Source: a virus
Reading direction: 5' to 3' (one strand)
DNA length: 48,151 bases
IMG/VR virus record: IMGVR_UViG_3300028030_000017
Coordinates: 1-48,151 of that record
In this document: in pieces, positions 1 to 8,893 of the stretch
How positions within the stretch are numbered: position 1 is the stretch's first letter
Layout of the letters: each line of letters opens with the position of its first letter
The notes under the pieces: generated by a model
Told to the model about the DNA's origin: nothing
Seen by the model: the letters and a program-made list of their open reading frames with translations, nothing else
Databases searched by the model: none
Made by a program: the position numbers and the translations under genes

Positions 1-102
1 GAAATAGTATAGTTAGTATGTAAAAAATACTAATAGTATATTTCCGACCCCCCCCTAAATTTTTTCGGGAAACCCGCGTTGTTTTTGAGAGGAGGTGGAC
101 GC
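1..102. other. Left-end non-coding stretch
   Basis: No gene was found here. The first 40 bases are AT-rich and contain an inverted repeat with 7-base arms (TTAGTAT at 13-19, ATACTAA at 27-33) flanked by two copies of ATAGTATA (4-11 and 33-40). A run of eight C lies at about 48-55, followed by an A/T run. No direct repeat shared with the right end of the window was noticed, so a terminally redundant genome end is not supported. The stretch lies upstream of the packaging genes, where a cos or pac site would be expected, but no known signal was recognised. Confidence 0.4.
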
Positions 103-156
103 GTGAAGGTTTGCGGCGGCGAGGCGTGTGAATGTTTGCGGCGGCGAAGGCCGTGA
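103..156 (+). CDS. Possible 17-residue Cys/Arg-rich micro-ORF
   Basis: A strong Shine-Dalgarno (GAGAGGAGGT) stands about 8 bases before a GTG that opens a 17-codon frame. The peptide would contain three Cys and end in four Arg and a Pro. The frame spans the two copies of TTTGCGGCGGCGA (110-122 and 135-147). It has no recognisable family and precedes the promoter at 153-182. The good ribosome binding site is the only support, and it may be coincidental in a GC-rich spacer. Confidence 0.2.
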   Translation: MKVCGGEACECLRRRRP

Positions 157-182
157 CAATCGCGAGGCTTTTTCGCTATAAT
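153..182 (+). promoter_or_regulatory. Plus-strand promoter for packaging genes
   Basis: GTGACA at 153-158 (5 of 6 to the sigma-70 -35 box) and a perfect TATAAT at 177-182 are separated by 18 bases. It lies just upstream of the first well-supported gene (210) and is the natural start of the rightward late operon. Confidence 0.55.
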
Positions 183-209
183 GGCGGTAAGACTTTTTGG
201 AGGTCGAAA

Positions 210-329
210 ATGAATGAGGCGAAAAGTTTGCAAAGGAAAAATTTTTTCTTTTACGCAGCCGCACCGATTGAATCGGTTAAGGGCCGGTTTTTCCTAACGG
301 TCGGTAAGTTTGGTGATGGGGGCGCGTGA
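210..329 (+). CDS. Small hypothetical protein upstream of TerS
   Basis: A 39-residue product of unknown function, basic at its N-terminus with an aromatic run (residues 12-15 are FFFY). The start is chosen at the ATG of 210 because a strong GGAGGT lies 6 bases upstream and a promoter lies just before it. An in-frame upstream start at 132 would precede that promoter and lacks a ribosome binding site. Its TGA stop overlaps the GTG start of the next gene (GTGA), which suggests translational coupling to the small terminase. Confidence 0.5.
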   Translation: MNEAKSLQRKNFFFYAAAPIESVKGRFFLTVGKFGDGGA

Positions 330-889
330 CGATGGCGGGCAAGCGGCGGACCTATAAAACGCGCAAACGCTTGGCGCAGGCTGCGGGCGTGAGTCCCGAA
401 AGCATCCCGACGAGCGTGACGGCGCAAGACGAACCCGTTACGAAGCGCGTCTTTTTTCGCGCGCGTAATTACAAACCCGGCACCCGTAAACTTTTCGATA
501 CCCCCGCGGAGATGATGGAGGCCTTGGAAGTTTATGCGAACGCCTGCGCCGCCGAGGGCAAACCGTTTTTGAAGACGGGTTTTTGTATCTTTTTGGGCGT
601 GTCGGAGGCGGCGTTGTACCGCTACGAAAAAGACGACTACTATCGCCCCGTCTTCGAGATGATGGAAACGTTAGCGAAGCATGATGTGCTTTACGGCGGA
701 CTGCTGGAGCGATATAGCCCGTCGATGGCGAAGTTTGTATTGCAAAATCACCATGGCTATCGGGAGAAGGTCGATAACGTCGTGAAAGATGATCGCGCCC
801 CCGCTTTGACGGTGGAGATTGTCGAAGCCGACGTGCCAAAACGCGAAACGGCAAAAATAAGCCACGAAAGCATTGAGGGTGCTGGGTGA
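326..889 (+). CDS. Terminase small subunit (TerS)
   Basis: Probable DNA-recognition subunit of the packaging motor, which marks the phage DNA and recruits the large subunit. The 187-residue product has a basic N-terminal tail. A helical DNA-binding core occupies about residues 58-105. Near residue 130 the segment PSMAKFVLQNHHGYREK is the C-terminal signature common in small terminases (a yaxFxLkNxxGwrDK-like pattern). The GTG at 326 overlaps the preceding stop; an ATG at 332 is an alternative start. It lies directly upstream of TerL, the usual position. Confidence 0.75.
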   Translation: MTMAGKRRTYKTRKRLAQAAGVSPESIPTSVTAQDEPVTKRVFFRARNYKPGTRKLFDTPAEMMEALEVYANACAAEGKPFLKTGFCIFLGVSEAALYRYEKDDYYRPVFEMMETLAKHDVLYGGLLERYSPSMAKFVLQNHHGYREKVDNVVKDDRAPALTVEIVEADVPKRETAKISHESIEGAG

Positions 890-937
890 CACTACTTCGA
901 TGCAGATCGTCGAAATTTACCCCCAAAGCGTGACGCT

Positions 938-2188
938 ATGAAGCATCTACGACTTGAACTGTTACCGTACCAGATGCAGATGGTCAAATCTACTGCGAAG
1001 TATCTCGGCTTTATCGGCGGTACGGGTACGGGAAAATCTTTTATGATTCCGACGTGGCTTTTATCGAAGATGTCCCAGCATCCGGGCAACGAGTGGATCG
1101 TGAGTGCCCCTACGACGATGATGTTAAAGCGAACCGTACTCAAATACCTCATCGACGACTTTAAAACGTGGGGCGTACCTTTCGAGATCAATAAATCCGA
1201 TCTGGTCGTCGAAACGCCGCTGGGCATTATTTACTTCATATCGGCGGAAACCCCCGACCGTATGCAGGGCGTGCATCCGAAAGGGATCATCGGCGACGAA
1301 GCGGGGCTTTATGATCGTTTGTGGTGGCAAACCGCTATCCAGCGCGTGTCGTTTCGTTCAGGGCAAATCTTTTTGACAACTACGCCGTATGATCCGAATC
1401 ATTGGCTAAAGTTGGAGTTTTGGGATCGATGGAAAGCGGGCGATCCGAATTTTGAAATCGTCAATCCGATATCGCTCGACAATCCGTTTTACCCTGAAGA
1501 TGAGTATTGGCAAGCGAAACGACGACTACCGAAGTGGCGTTTTGATCTACTTTACAACGCGAAATTTCCGGAGCAGTCCGACAATGCGCTCTTCAAAGTC
1601 GCCGACTTACGGCGCGTCATCGATATCGAGGCTCAAAGCGTCATCGACCGCACTGAAGACGAAGAGCTTTACATGACTATCGACGTGGCACGCGAAGGCA
1701 CCGATGAAAGCGTGATTTGCCTTTGGCGCGGCTATGTACTCGAAGAGATTCACCGCTACGAAACTAATACGCTCACGGAGCTAGTGGCTTCGGCACACGT
1801 ACTATCCCGCGGACGCGAAAGTAAAATTACCTACGTCGTGGATTCAAGCGGTTTGGGTGCAGGGGTGTACGATATGCTTTATGAGCAGGGGCTTAACGCT
1901 TACGGCGTGAATTTTGCCCAGCGCGCCGACGATGAAGCTTACGCGAATGCGCGCGCCGAAATGTATCACAATTTAGCGAAAGCCGTCGAAGATGAAACGG
2001 TCAAGCTGCTGGACGACGACTATCTTATCGACGATTTGATTGTACAGGAGCGAACGTATAATAGTCGTGGACAGATCGCGCTGGTGCTGAAAGAGAAAAT
2101 CAAAGAGAAAATTGGCCGCTCGCCTGACGTGGCAGATGCGGTAGCTCTACGTTTTAGCGCGTATAAACCGAAAGTGGGGATTATCTGA
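938..2188 (+). CDS. Terminase large subunit (TerL)
   Basis: ATP-driven packaging motor and headful or cos nuclease. The N-terminal ATPase has Walker A GGTGTGKS (residues 27-34), Walker B GIIGDEAG with D120/E121, and a TTTP coupling motif near 147-150. The C-terminal RNase H-like nuclease shows acidic residues at D249 (MTIDVAREG), D302 (VVDSSG) and D397/D400 (SPDVADA). At 416 residues it is at the short end for the family but has both domains. The ATG at 938 overlaps the TGA of a possible 13-codon mini-frame (900-941). Its stop overlaps the portal start by one base. Confidence 0.95.
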   Translation: MKHLRLELLPYQMQMVKSTAKYLGFIGGTGTGKSFMIPTWLLSKMSQHPGNEWIVSAPTTMMLKRTVLKYLIDDFKTWGVPFEINKSDLVVETPLGIIYFISAETPDRMQGVHPKGIIGDEAGLYDRLWWQTAIQRVSFRSGQIFLTTTPYDPNHWLKLEFWDRWKAGDPNFEIVNPISLDNPFYPEDEYWQAKRRLPKWRFDLLYNAKFPEQSDNALFKVADLRRVIDIEAQSVIDRTEDEELYMTIDVAREGTDESVICLWRGYVLEEIHRYETNTLTELVASAHVLSRGRESKITYVVDSSGLGAGVYDMLYEQGLNAYGVNFAQRADDEAYANARAEMYHNLAKAVEDETVKLLDDDYLIDDLIVQERTYNSRGQIALVLKEKIKEKIGRSPDVADAVALRFSAYKPKVGII

Positions 2189-3423
2189 TGGCGAAAGATG
2201 TGACGAAGAACGAAGAGAAAGTGCCGTATCTTATCAAAGGCGCGATGGACTGGGTGTTTAACTTGTCAAGCGATGAAGTGCCGCTATCTACCGGACAGGT
2301 CAAAGACGCGGCGAAAATTAAACGGGCTTATACCGGAATCGTGTATGCCTGCGTATCGCTCATTTCAAAGGATGTCGCGGCTACCGCGTGGGAGTTGCAA
2401 AATGACGCGGGCGAAAAGCTTGACGAAGAGAGTTTTGACGGTTACGCACGGCTCAAAAAGCCGAATCCTCTACATACGTGGGTCGATTTTATCGAGTTGA
2501 CGCAAACTTTTTTGGAGTTGGCGGGCAATGCTTATTGGTATGTGGAAAAATCGCAGCTGGGCAAACCGACGGGCAACGTGTGGCTAATTCCGCCTTATTA
2601 TATCAAGCCCGTCCCGAAAGTAAACGAAATCGGCATCGACTTTTACCGCGTTATCGGACTTAAAGGGGTTAAGCGGTTTGAAGTCGATGAAATTGTACAT
2701 CTTAAATATCCGAATCCGAACGATCTTTATTTGGGTATGGGCACGCTTGACGCGGCTTTGGTTGAAGCTGACATCAATAATTTTGCGAAGCGTTATGTGA
2801 TGGAGTTTTACAAAAACGGGGCGATTCCCGCGGGCGTACTTTCGACGGATGAAAAGATAAGCCCCGCAGACGCGCAGCGGATCGAAAGCGTGTGGAATAC
2901 GAAGTTTCAAGGAGTGGGGCAAGGCTGGAACGTTGCGGTATTGTGGGGCGGTTTCAAATATCAGCCGCTTTCGCTTAACCCCGCAACGGAAAAATTTATT
3001 GAACAATCGAACTGGACACGGGAAGATATCGCCGCTATTTTCAAAGTGCCGTTATCGAAGCTGGGTATCGTCGAAGATGTGAATCGGGCGAACGGTGAAG
3101 TTAACGACGCTACGTATTGGGAAAATTGCATTGATCCTAAACTTCGACTCATTTCACGCAAGATTAACGAAGAACTTTTACCCAAACTGGGTATCGCCGC
3201 GAAGTTTGTTTTTGAAAATGTGGTGAAGGAAGACGTACAAAGCAAGCTTGACATAGATAGGGTGAATCTGCAAAAAGCGCAAATCGGCGGGGCTTTGGGC
3301 GTGCTTACGACAGATGAAATTCGGGAACTGTTGGGATTTGACGAATCCGCCGACGGTGAATTGGTACAACCCGAAGACGTTGAAAAATTCGTAAACGCTT
3401 TGAAAGAGTTGGCGCGGCTATGA
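2188..3423 (+). CDS. Portal protein (HK97 type)
   Basis: Dodecameric ring at one capsid vertex through which DNA passes and to which the tail attaches. The 411-residue length is typical of HK97-type portals. Typical features include an early segment AYTGIVYACVSLISKDVAAT, a conserved LIPPYYIKP motif and a later DIAAIFKVPLSKLG segment. The 3' end overlaps the next gene by four bases (ATGA). The order TerL-portal-gpF supports the call. Confidence 0.93.
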   Translation: MAKDVTKNEEKVPYLIKGAMDWVFNLSSDEVPLSTGQVKDAAKIKRAYTGIVYACVSLISKDVAATAWELQNDAGEKLDEESFDGYARLKKPNPLHTWVDFIELTQTFLELAGNAYWYVEKSQLGKPTGNVWLIPPYYIKPVPKVNEIGIDFYRVIGLKGVKRFEVDEIVHLKYPNPNDLYLGMGTLDAALVEADINNFAKRYVMEFYKNGAIPAGVLSTDEKISPADAQRIESVWNTKFQGVGQGWNVAVLWGGFKYQPLSLNPATEKFIEQSNWTREDIAAIFKVPLSKLGIVEDVNRANGEVNDATYWENCIDPKLRLISRKINEELLPKLGIAAKFVFENVVKEDVQSKLDIDRVNLQKAQIGGALGVLTTDEIRELLGFDESADGELVQPEDVEKFVNALKELARL

Positions 3424-4868
3424 GTCCTTTGGACGTGAAAAAGCAATTGCGGAGCGTACTTGAAACGCAGTTGCTTTTGATGTGGGAGCGAAAGCTTGAC
3501 GGCTTGGAGCGCGGTTTCGTCAATGCGTTACGAGCGTTTTTTACCCGGCAAGGCCGCGAAATCGTCAAGTTGTACAAAGAAACGGGATCGCTGGTTTACG
3601 ATGGTCAAAAATGGCGAAAAGAGTTAGCGGAAATCATTGCCGCTCATCATGCTAAAGCTATTGTTTACGGGCATCAGCGGTTTCGCGCCGAAGCGACCGC
3701 CGGGATCGTTAAACGTTTCGATCCGAATCAAGCGGACTGGGACGGTGTGCTAACTAACATCGAAACGGCTGGGGCCGATGTTTTGGGCCGTTTGATTGTA
3801 GGCATTGACGACACGACGCGAAAAAGACTGGCTGACTACATTACGTCGGCAATTTCGGCGGGTTTGACGACGAGCGAGATAGCTTCGGGGATTAGTGAAA
3901 AATTCGATCAATTTAAAAGTGCGCGCGCTCGAACTATTGCACGGACGGAAACTTCACGAGCTGCGAACTTTGGATATCTTCAAACCGCTAAGCAGTTGGG
4001 CTTTAAGAAAAAGCGATGGCTCACCGCGCTTGATGAACATGTGTGCCCCGTATGTCAATCGTTGAACGGAAAAATTATCGCTATTGAAGGCAACTTCACA
4101 ACTTCGGTGCAATCCAAAGAAGCGACGGCGACTTATTCGGTTGAGCAGCCACCCGCTCACGTTAATTGCCGTTGTACGATATTAGTTAGTGAATATCCCG
4201 ACTTACCGTCATCTAAACCGTCGAAGCCGTCGTCGAACGAATATCACTTTAACAAAGATGAAATCGAAGCGGCGTTGCGGGATCATGGTTTCGATCATCC
4301 GAAACTATCGGATGAAGAGAATCCGCTACAAAAAGTCTGGAAAAAGTGGAAAATCGGCTACCAGCGGCACATTCGGCAAGCTTTACAGCAGGGCGGCGCG
4401 TCGGCGGTACTTTTGCCGAATGAGATCGCTGCTTTGTCTACGCTTTTGACGAAAGTGCGAAGCGGATTTACACAACCATTATGGCGGGGTGTCACGATTC
4501 CTAAAACCGCGTCTTCGACGGTGGATTTTATTAAAGCGTTGCAGCCCGGAGATCGTTTAGAGATGGATATGAGGGGATGGTCGGTCAATGCGGAAGTCGC
4601 TAAAGGTTTCGCTACGTTAGGTGATAGCGGTACGGTGATGGGAGTCGTATGGCACATGCTAAAGCCCGCTCCCAATAGAGCGTATCCAATGGATTTTTTG
4701 TTTCCGAAACATCTTTTGGCCGAAGAGAAAGAAGTTTTGGTCGTGTCGGATAAATATACCGTCGTATCTAAAATGCTACTTACTTACGGGAAAGATAGCA
4801 AAGGAAACCGATATCCGGTGTATCAGATCGATCTGGTACCGCAAACCGAAGAGGGGGATTATCTATGA
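3420..4868 (+). CDS. Minor head protein (SPP1 gp7/Mu gpF type) fused to ADP-ribosyltransferase-like domain
   Basis: Residues about 1-255 match the head morphogenesis family that sits inside the capsid near the portal. They include a helical region, TIARTETSRAANFG at 172-185, and a zinc-binding-like set CPVC (209-212) and HVNCRC (247-252). After a Ser/Pro linker (260-275), the C-terminal half looks like an R-S-E class ADP-ribosyltransferase. R356 lies in LWRG, S388 lies in GWSVNAEVAKGFA, and E436-K-E438 lies in the EEKEVLVV strand. Similar fusions are known in other phages, and packaged transferases such as T4 Alt enter the host with the DNA. Head role: strong. Enzyme activity: inferred from motif order only. 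The ATGA overlap couples it to the next gene. Confidence 0.85.
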   Translation: MSPLDVKKQLRSVLETQLLLMWERKLDGLERGFVNALRAFFTRQGREIVKLYKETGSLVYDGQKWRKELAEIIAAHHAKAIVYGHQRFRAEATAGIVKRFDPNQADWDGVLTNIETAGADVLGRLIVGIDDTTRKRLADYITSAISAGLTTSEIASGISEKFDQFKSARARTIARTETSRAANFGYLQTAKQLGFKKKRWLTALDEHVCPVCQSLNGKIIAIEGNFTTSVQSKEATATYSVEQPPAHVNCRCTILVSEYPDLPSSKPSKPSSNEYHFNKDEIEAALRDHGFDHPKLSDEENPLQKVWKKWKIGYQRHIRQALQQGGASAVLLPNEIAALSTLLTKVRSGFTQPLWRGVTIPKTASSTVDFIKALQPGDRLEMDMRGWSVNAEVAKGFATLGDSGTVMGVVWHMLKPAPNRAYPMDFLFPKHLLAEEKEVLVVSDKYTVVSKMLLTYGKDSKGNRYPVYQIDLVPQTEEGDYL

Positions 4869-5176
4869 CTATTGCAATATTACCGCCGTCCGAATGGCTT
4901 AAATTTTTTGAGTCTGATGGTGCCATTGATCGAAACGATTGTAGGGGCGTGTTGTGGACGTTACTTTATTCGGATTCGACGAATGTTAAAGCTTTTCGCA
5001 AACTATGCGCGTACTTTTGCGATGATGTACCCGATACGATTGATGAAATTCGGGAAAAGGCGAAAAGCGAATTGATGGAACGATGGAAAAAACGCGGCGT
5101 TTTGACGGATGAGCTGATTAAAATGTATCTCGATCCGGCGGCGTATGATATTGATTTGCAATTTCAAGGCGTATAA
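4865..5176 (+). CDS. Hypothetical protein coupled to the ART-fusion gene
   Basis: 103 residues, unknown family, mainly helical and mildly acidic, with no signal peptide or membrane segment. Its ATG overlaps the stop of the gpF-ART gene (ATGA), so it is probably made in a fixed ratio to it. Possible roles are a head accessory protein or a partner that restrains the transferase domain during virion assembly; neither is shown by the sequence. Its last codons carry a promoter-like element. Confidence 0.7.
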   Translation: MTIAILPPSEWLKFFESDGAIDRNDCRGVLWTLLYSDSTNVKAFRKLCAYFCDDVPDTIDEIREKAKSELMERWKKRGVLTDELIKMYLDPAAYDIDLQFQGV

Positions 5177-5177
5177 T
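5157..5177 (+). promoter_or_regulatory. Late promoter-like element, copy A
   Basis: TGCAATTTCAAGG (5157-5169) is followed by TATAAT (5172-5177). A near-identical block stands at 25356-25375, likewise at the 3' end of a gene and about 25-30 bases before the next start. No classical -35 box is present. It could serve the phage sigma factor or a host holoenzyme that needs only the -10 element. Confidence 0.4.
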
Positions 5178-5204
5178 AGAGAAACAATTTACAAAGGGTA
5201 AGCA

Positions 5205-7157
5205 ATGCGGTTAAGATTATCTCATTCACGAGTGCCCGGCAAACCAGTAAGACTGGCACGTAGAAATGACGGTGTGCGATTGTTTCAATTCAATAAATCT
5301 TATACGTGTGAGGCTTATTCGGGCAGGGCGTACAAGTTTAACGGCGTTGATCAATACGCACGGATTGAATTACCGTACCAAAAAACCGTTTTAGAAAGCG
5401 GAGCGACGGTCAAAACGAACGGCGCGGAATATAAAGTGACGGTAGACGACGCTACCGGAACGATTACGCCGGATAACGACGTGAACGCTAACTATAAGCT
5501 TTTGTGGAGCGATACCCGCTTGGCTGTTGGCGATACCGTCGTCGTGAAATTTCATGCGGAAGGCGAAAGCGATTTTGCTAAATTGTTCTGCGGTAGTGAT
5601 TTGACTGGAATGGCTTTGTTATCACCGTCGGCGAATATCGTTCACGGCGAAAATGTTTTTGTCTTACGCGTCACTAAAGACACTTATCATTTTGAAATTC
5701 GCCCCGATAATGTGAACGGAACGGCAAGTATTACGGTCACGGACTACGAAATTGCGAAAGCGGATCAAGATACGCCCTTGCATTTGTATAAATACGTTTT
5801 GGAAAATGACGATTACACATATCAAAAATTGACCGAATGCACGCCGTTTTATTATCTTGGCGTTGAAAATGGTGCTGGAAATCGTTTTGAAGCGTTGACG
5901 TACAACAATGTGATCGTTACGGATACGGCACTTACGGAATGGCAATTGATGCGACTGCGAAACAATCCGGAGCGGTTTATTTATCGTGATAATTGGAAGG
6001 TAAAATCCGACTTCATCGATGTGAGCATCGTCAAAGCGTGGTTGCCGATGTGTGAACGCGATAGAGCGGTGCTGGATTACGTAAGTTTGGATGAAGGCGG
6101 GGCTAATGCCGACGTAGTGCAGTGGGTTGCGCAAGCCGGAGGGCCGAATTCGACTAACACTTGGACGGGCGATCATTTTGAAATTCACAATCAAGACACG
6201 AGCGATTCGGGGGCGTTGCGGTGCATTGTTGAACTGCTGAAATCCGATGCTTATTATCGCGTCGATATCGTCGTCGATTGGACTAATGGAAAACTTAAAC
6301 TCGATAAGTTGAAGTTTAGAGGCGAAAAAAGTTTAAGATATCAAGCTCTTGCAACTCTTGGAGTGGAGTATTTTTCTTTTATCGGGCAAGGCTCATTAGA
6401 CGATCCGGCAAAAATCGAGTTGATTTTTGATACGTCCGATCCTGATTATGCGACGTTTGATGCGAATGTGTATATTACCACTAAGAAGATTAACCGTGGC
6501 TGCGCGCCGATTTTTAATTATGCTTATGAAATGAAACAGATTTGGTTGAATAAAGGTTTGCAACTGATACAATGGCGCAGGGACGTGTTTCATGGGATGC
6601 CGCTGAACTACGTTGATGATAGCGCGTATTTTGATGGGAGGGGGTATCTAAAAACGCCTTTTGTACCTCCGATCAATCCTCAACCTATGTCATTTGAATT
6701 AGTGTTTGCTTCACCCGAAACACGTCAAAATTGGTACAATAAATTTTTCACTCTTGGAGCATCCTCAATAGAGGGGTCTACGGATATTCTTTTACGAACT
6801 AAAGAAAGTTTTATAGCTCGTATTTATAACGTGAAAATGTTAAGTGTTAAAGTTGGTTTCTTGCTACCGATGTTAAATCATTATATGGTGAATGTAACAG
6901 CTACACAAGTGCGGCATTTTTTTCAAGGAGCTGTTGTAGACAGTAGCGGTGAGCCATTAGCATTGAGTGCGACAGGGGAATTGCTTTTAGGTGTGTATGG
7001 ACGTGGAGATCAAATTTATTTACGCACCCGCGATAATATGCTTACCGGAAGGATTAAATTTTTTAAAGTCTACTCTCGCACATTCACGGATGAAGAAGTT
7101 TCGCAGCGGTATAATACACTTAAACAAAGTGGTTATTTAACCGGAAAGGCCTTTTAA
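5205..7157 (+). CDS. LamG-like (concanavalin A-fold) virion protein in head module
   Basis: A 650-residue, beta-rich protein. Two segments begin with the pattern seen at the start of LamG-type jelly-roll domains: AYKFNGVDQYARIELP near residue 42 and AYFDGRGYLKTPF near 477. Both are followed by the domain-closing pattern of a helix-like EWQLMRLRNNPERF (about 245) and EEVSQRYNTLKQSGYL (about 633). LamG folds bind glycans or proteins. The position between minor head and protease genes suggests a capsid-surface or vertex decoration rather than a tail fibre. It starts after an AAAGGG ribosome binding site and abuts the next gene. Function is inferred. Confidence 0.6.
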   Translation: MRLRLSHSRVPGKPVRLARRNDGVRLFQFNKSYTCEAYSGRAYKFNGVDQYARIELPYQKTVLESGATVKTNGAEYKVTVDDATGTITPDNDVNANYKLLWSDTRLAVGDTVVVKFHAEGESDFAKLFCGSDLTGMALLSPSANIVHGENVFVLRVTKDTYHFEIRPDNVNGTASITVTDYEIAKADQDTPLHLYKYVLENDDYTYQKLTECTPFYYLGVENGAGNRFEALTYNNVIVTDTALTEWQLMRLRNNPERFIYRDNWKVKSDFIDVSIVKAWLPMCERDRAVLDYVSLDEGGANADVVQWVAQAGGPNSTNTWTGDHFEIHNQDTSDSGALRCIVELLKSDAYYRVDIVVDWTNGKLKLDKLKFRGEKSLRYQALATLGVEYFSFIGQGSLDDPAKIELIFDTSDPDYATFDANVYITTKKINRGCAPIFNYAYEMKQIWLNKGLQLIQWRRDVFHGMPLNYVDDSAYFDGRGYLKTPFVPPINPQPMSFELVFASPETRQNWYNKFFTLGASSIEGSTDILLRTKESFIARIYNVKMLSVKVGFLLPMLNHYMVNVTATQVRHFFQGAVVDSSGEPLALSATGELLLGVYGRGDQIYLRTRDNMLTGRIKFFKVYSRTFTDEEVSQRYNTLKQSGYLTGKAF

Positions 7158-7519
7158 TGTACTCAGAAAATTTTTACATTAAAGCTCCCGTGGAGTTGCT
7201 TACGCAGCCTATCGAGTTGGAATATTTTCGTAGGGACGACGGCTCGTATATGACAATCCCCGAATATCTACGCCAGTTGGGGCATGAGCAGCCCCGAACT
7301 ACGCTGGATGGTAAATACTTTATTCAGGGGTTTGAATTTACGCTACCCGCTCTCGATACCGTATTGCAAAAAGCGAAGCAGTACGGTTTAACGCTGGATG
7401 AAAATTTTTGGATTTTGAGTCCGTCGGAAGCGAATAAAGAAGTGCAAAAGCCGGAATGGGTGGGCGAGTTGGGTAAACCGAATGAAAATATCGAAGATTC
7501 GGCTCAAACTAATGTATAA
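7157..7519 (+). CDS. Hypothetical virion-region protein
   Basis: 120 residues, soluble, no recognised family. The start overlaps the stop of the LamG-like gene by one base, so it is likely co-translated and may be a partner or chaperone of that protein. The tail after residue 95 is rich in Asn, Glu and Pro and probably disordered. A TATAAT at 7515-7520, overlapping the stop codon, may serve the protease gene downstream. Confidence 0.6.
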   Translation: MYSENFYIKAPVELLTQPIELEYFRRDDGSYMTIPEYLRQLGHEQPRTTLDGKYFIQGFEFTLPALDTVLQKAKQYGLTLDENFWILSPSEANKEVQKPEWVGELGKPNENIEDSAQTNV

Positions 7520-7548
7520 TTGAAATAATCAACTATGGAGGCGACACA

Positions 7549-8892
7549 ATGAAAAAATTCGTTGAGCTAACGAAAAGTGCCGATGGTGAAATTCACATCG
7601 TCGGAACGAATGAAACCGTGGATCGTGACGGTGATATTGTAAGGGCGAAAGGCGTTGACACAAAGAATTTTGCGAAAAATCCCGTTATGCTTTTTGCCCA
7701 CAACTGGAATGGCTACCCGGTTGCGAAAGCTACGAAGATTCGCAAAGAGGAGGATAAAATCATTTTCGTCCCGGAGTTTGCCGATACCGAAGAGGGCCGA
7801 AAAGTTAAGTATCTCGTCGAAAACGGTTTTTTGAAGATGACTTCAATCGGATTCATCCCGAAAAAAGTTTTGTGGAAAGATGATTTTGAAACGCTAAAAG
7901 AACTTGATCCCGAATGGTACAATGCACGAAAAAAAGAACTTTCTCACGCAAACCGTGTCATTTTTGAAAGTGAACTTTTGGAATTGTCTTTCGTACCTAT
8001 TCCGGCGAATCCGTCAGCGGAAATCGTGATGCAGGGTAAGGGGTTGAACCTATGCGCGTTTAAAGCTCCGAAAATGACCGTTGAAGAATCAGACGACGAA
8101 CTTTTGATCGAAATCAGCGGGGATGTTAAAAAAGTCGTACCCTTTAAGGATACGCCCGTCGATATGGAAGCGCGCTGGGATGGTCGCGCGGCTATTAAAG
8201 CGTTGAGGGAATGGGCGAGCGATGCCGACGGCAATATCAATTTTGCGAAGTATCGTCAGGGATTCGCGTGGTACGATGCGGAAAATGCGGATAACCTCAC
8301 CGCGTATAAACTCCCCCATCATTTCATTGAAAACGGTAAGTTGGTTGCAATTTGGCGTGGGGTCGTCACGGCGATGGCTGCACTGTTGGGCGCGCGCGGC
8401 GGCGTAGATATTCCCGACGAAGAAAAGAAAAGTGTGTATAATCATCTTGCAAAACATTACAAAGCCGTAGATCGGAAACCGCCAGAATTTCGCAAGTGGG
8501 AACCGCGGGAAGTTTTGGCCGCTACCGAGGAAGACGGCTGGGATGAAGCGCACAAAGAAGCGTATTTTGCCGATATGACTTATAAAGAGTGGAAATCGAT
8601 CATCGACGAAGAAACCGCCGAAATGAAAAAACAATTGGATGAGCTTGAAGCGGCTCACGTGAAACTTAAAGCGGAGCATGACACACTTTTGGAAAAAATC
8701 ACCGCTCCCGCCGATAAGTCGGCGGCAGATCATAGCGACGATTCCAAAAAAGAACAAAAATCCGCTGAAAGTGACGCTAAAAGCACTTCGGCGAAGGTAG
8801 AATTTGAGGTGGAGGGCGTTTCGCCCGCCGAATTAAACGCGCTGCTTGCTAAAGCGGTCGCTAAAACACTTAATTCCAAAAAAGGAGAATGA
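7549..8892 (+). CDS. Prohead protease fused to scaffold (HK97 S78 type)
   Basis: Residues 1-165 form the assembly protease that cleaves the capsid precursor. H51 lies in MLFAHNWNGYPV, S99 in MTSIGF, and LLELSFVPIPANP lies near 143-155. Residues about 195-325 hold an additional domain often found attached to phage head proteins (KLPHH and VDIPDEEKKSVYNHLAKHY signatures). From about 350 there is a coiled coil and then a charged, low-complexity segment, as in scaffolding proteins. At 447 residues it is about twice the size of a stand-alone protease, so scaffold and protease are probably one polypeptide. The start follows GGAGGCGACACA. Confidence 0.9.
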   Translation: MKKFVELTKSADGEIHIVGTNETVDRDGDIVRAKGVDTKNFAKNPVMLFAHNWNGYPVAKATKIRKEEDKIIFVPEFADTEEGRKVKYLVENGFLKMTSIGFIPKKVLWKDDFETLKELDPEWYNARKKELSHANRVIFESELLELSFVPIPANPSAEIVMQGKGLNLCAFKAPKMTVEESDDELLIEISGDVKKVVPFKDTPVDMEARWDGRAAIKALREWASDADGNINFAKYRQGFAWYDAENADNLTAYKLPHHFIENGKLVAIWRGVVTAMAALLGARGGVDIPDEEKKSVYNHLAKHYKAVDRKPPEFRKWEPREVLAATEEDGWDEAHKEAYFADMTYKEWKSIIDEETAEMKKQLDELEAAHVKLKAEHDTLLEKITAPADKSAADHSDDSKKEQKSAESDAKSTSAKVEFEVEGVSPAELNALLAKAVAKTLNSKKGE

Positions 8893-8893
8893 A

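Noticed and set aside
48-55. Run of eight C near the left end
   Set aside because: A short homopolymer could be a sequencing or assembly effect and gives no functional signal by itself.
109-147. Two copies of TTTGCGGCGGCGA as packaging (cos) repeats
   Set aside because: Only two copies, and the sequence is low-complexity GGC-rich; there is no nicking-site symmetry nearby.
8846-8893. Upstream start for the major capsid protein
   Set aside because: It overlaps the protease end in another frame and lacks a ribosome binding site; AAAGGAG directly precedes the ATG at 8894.
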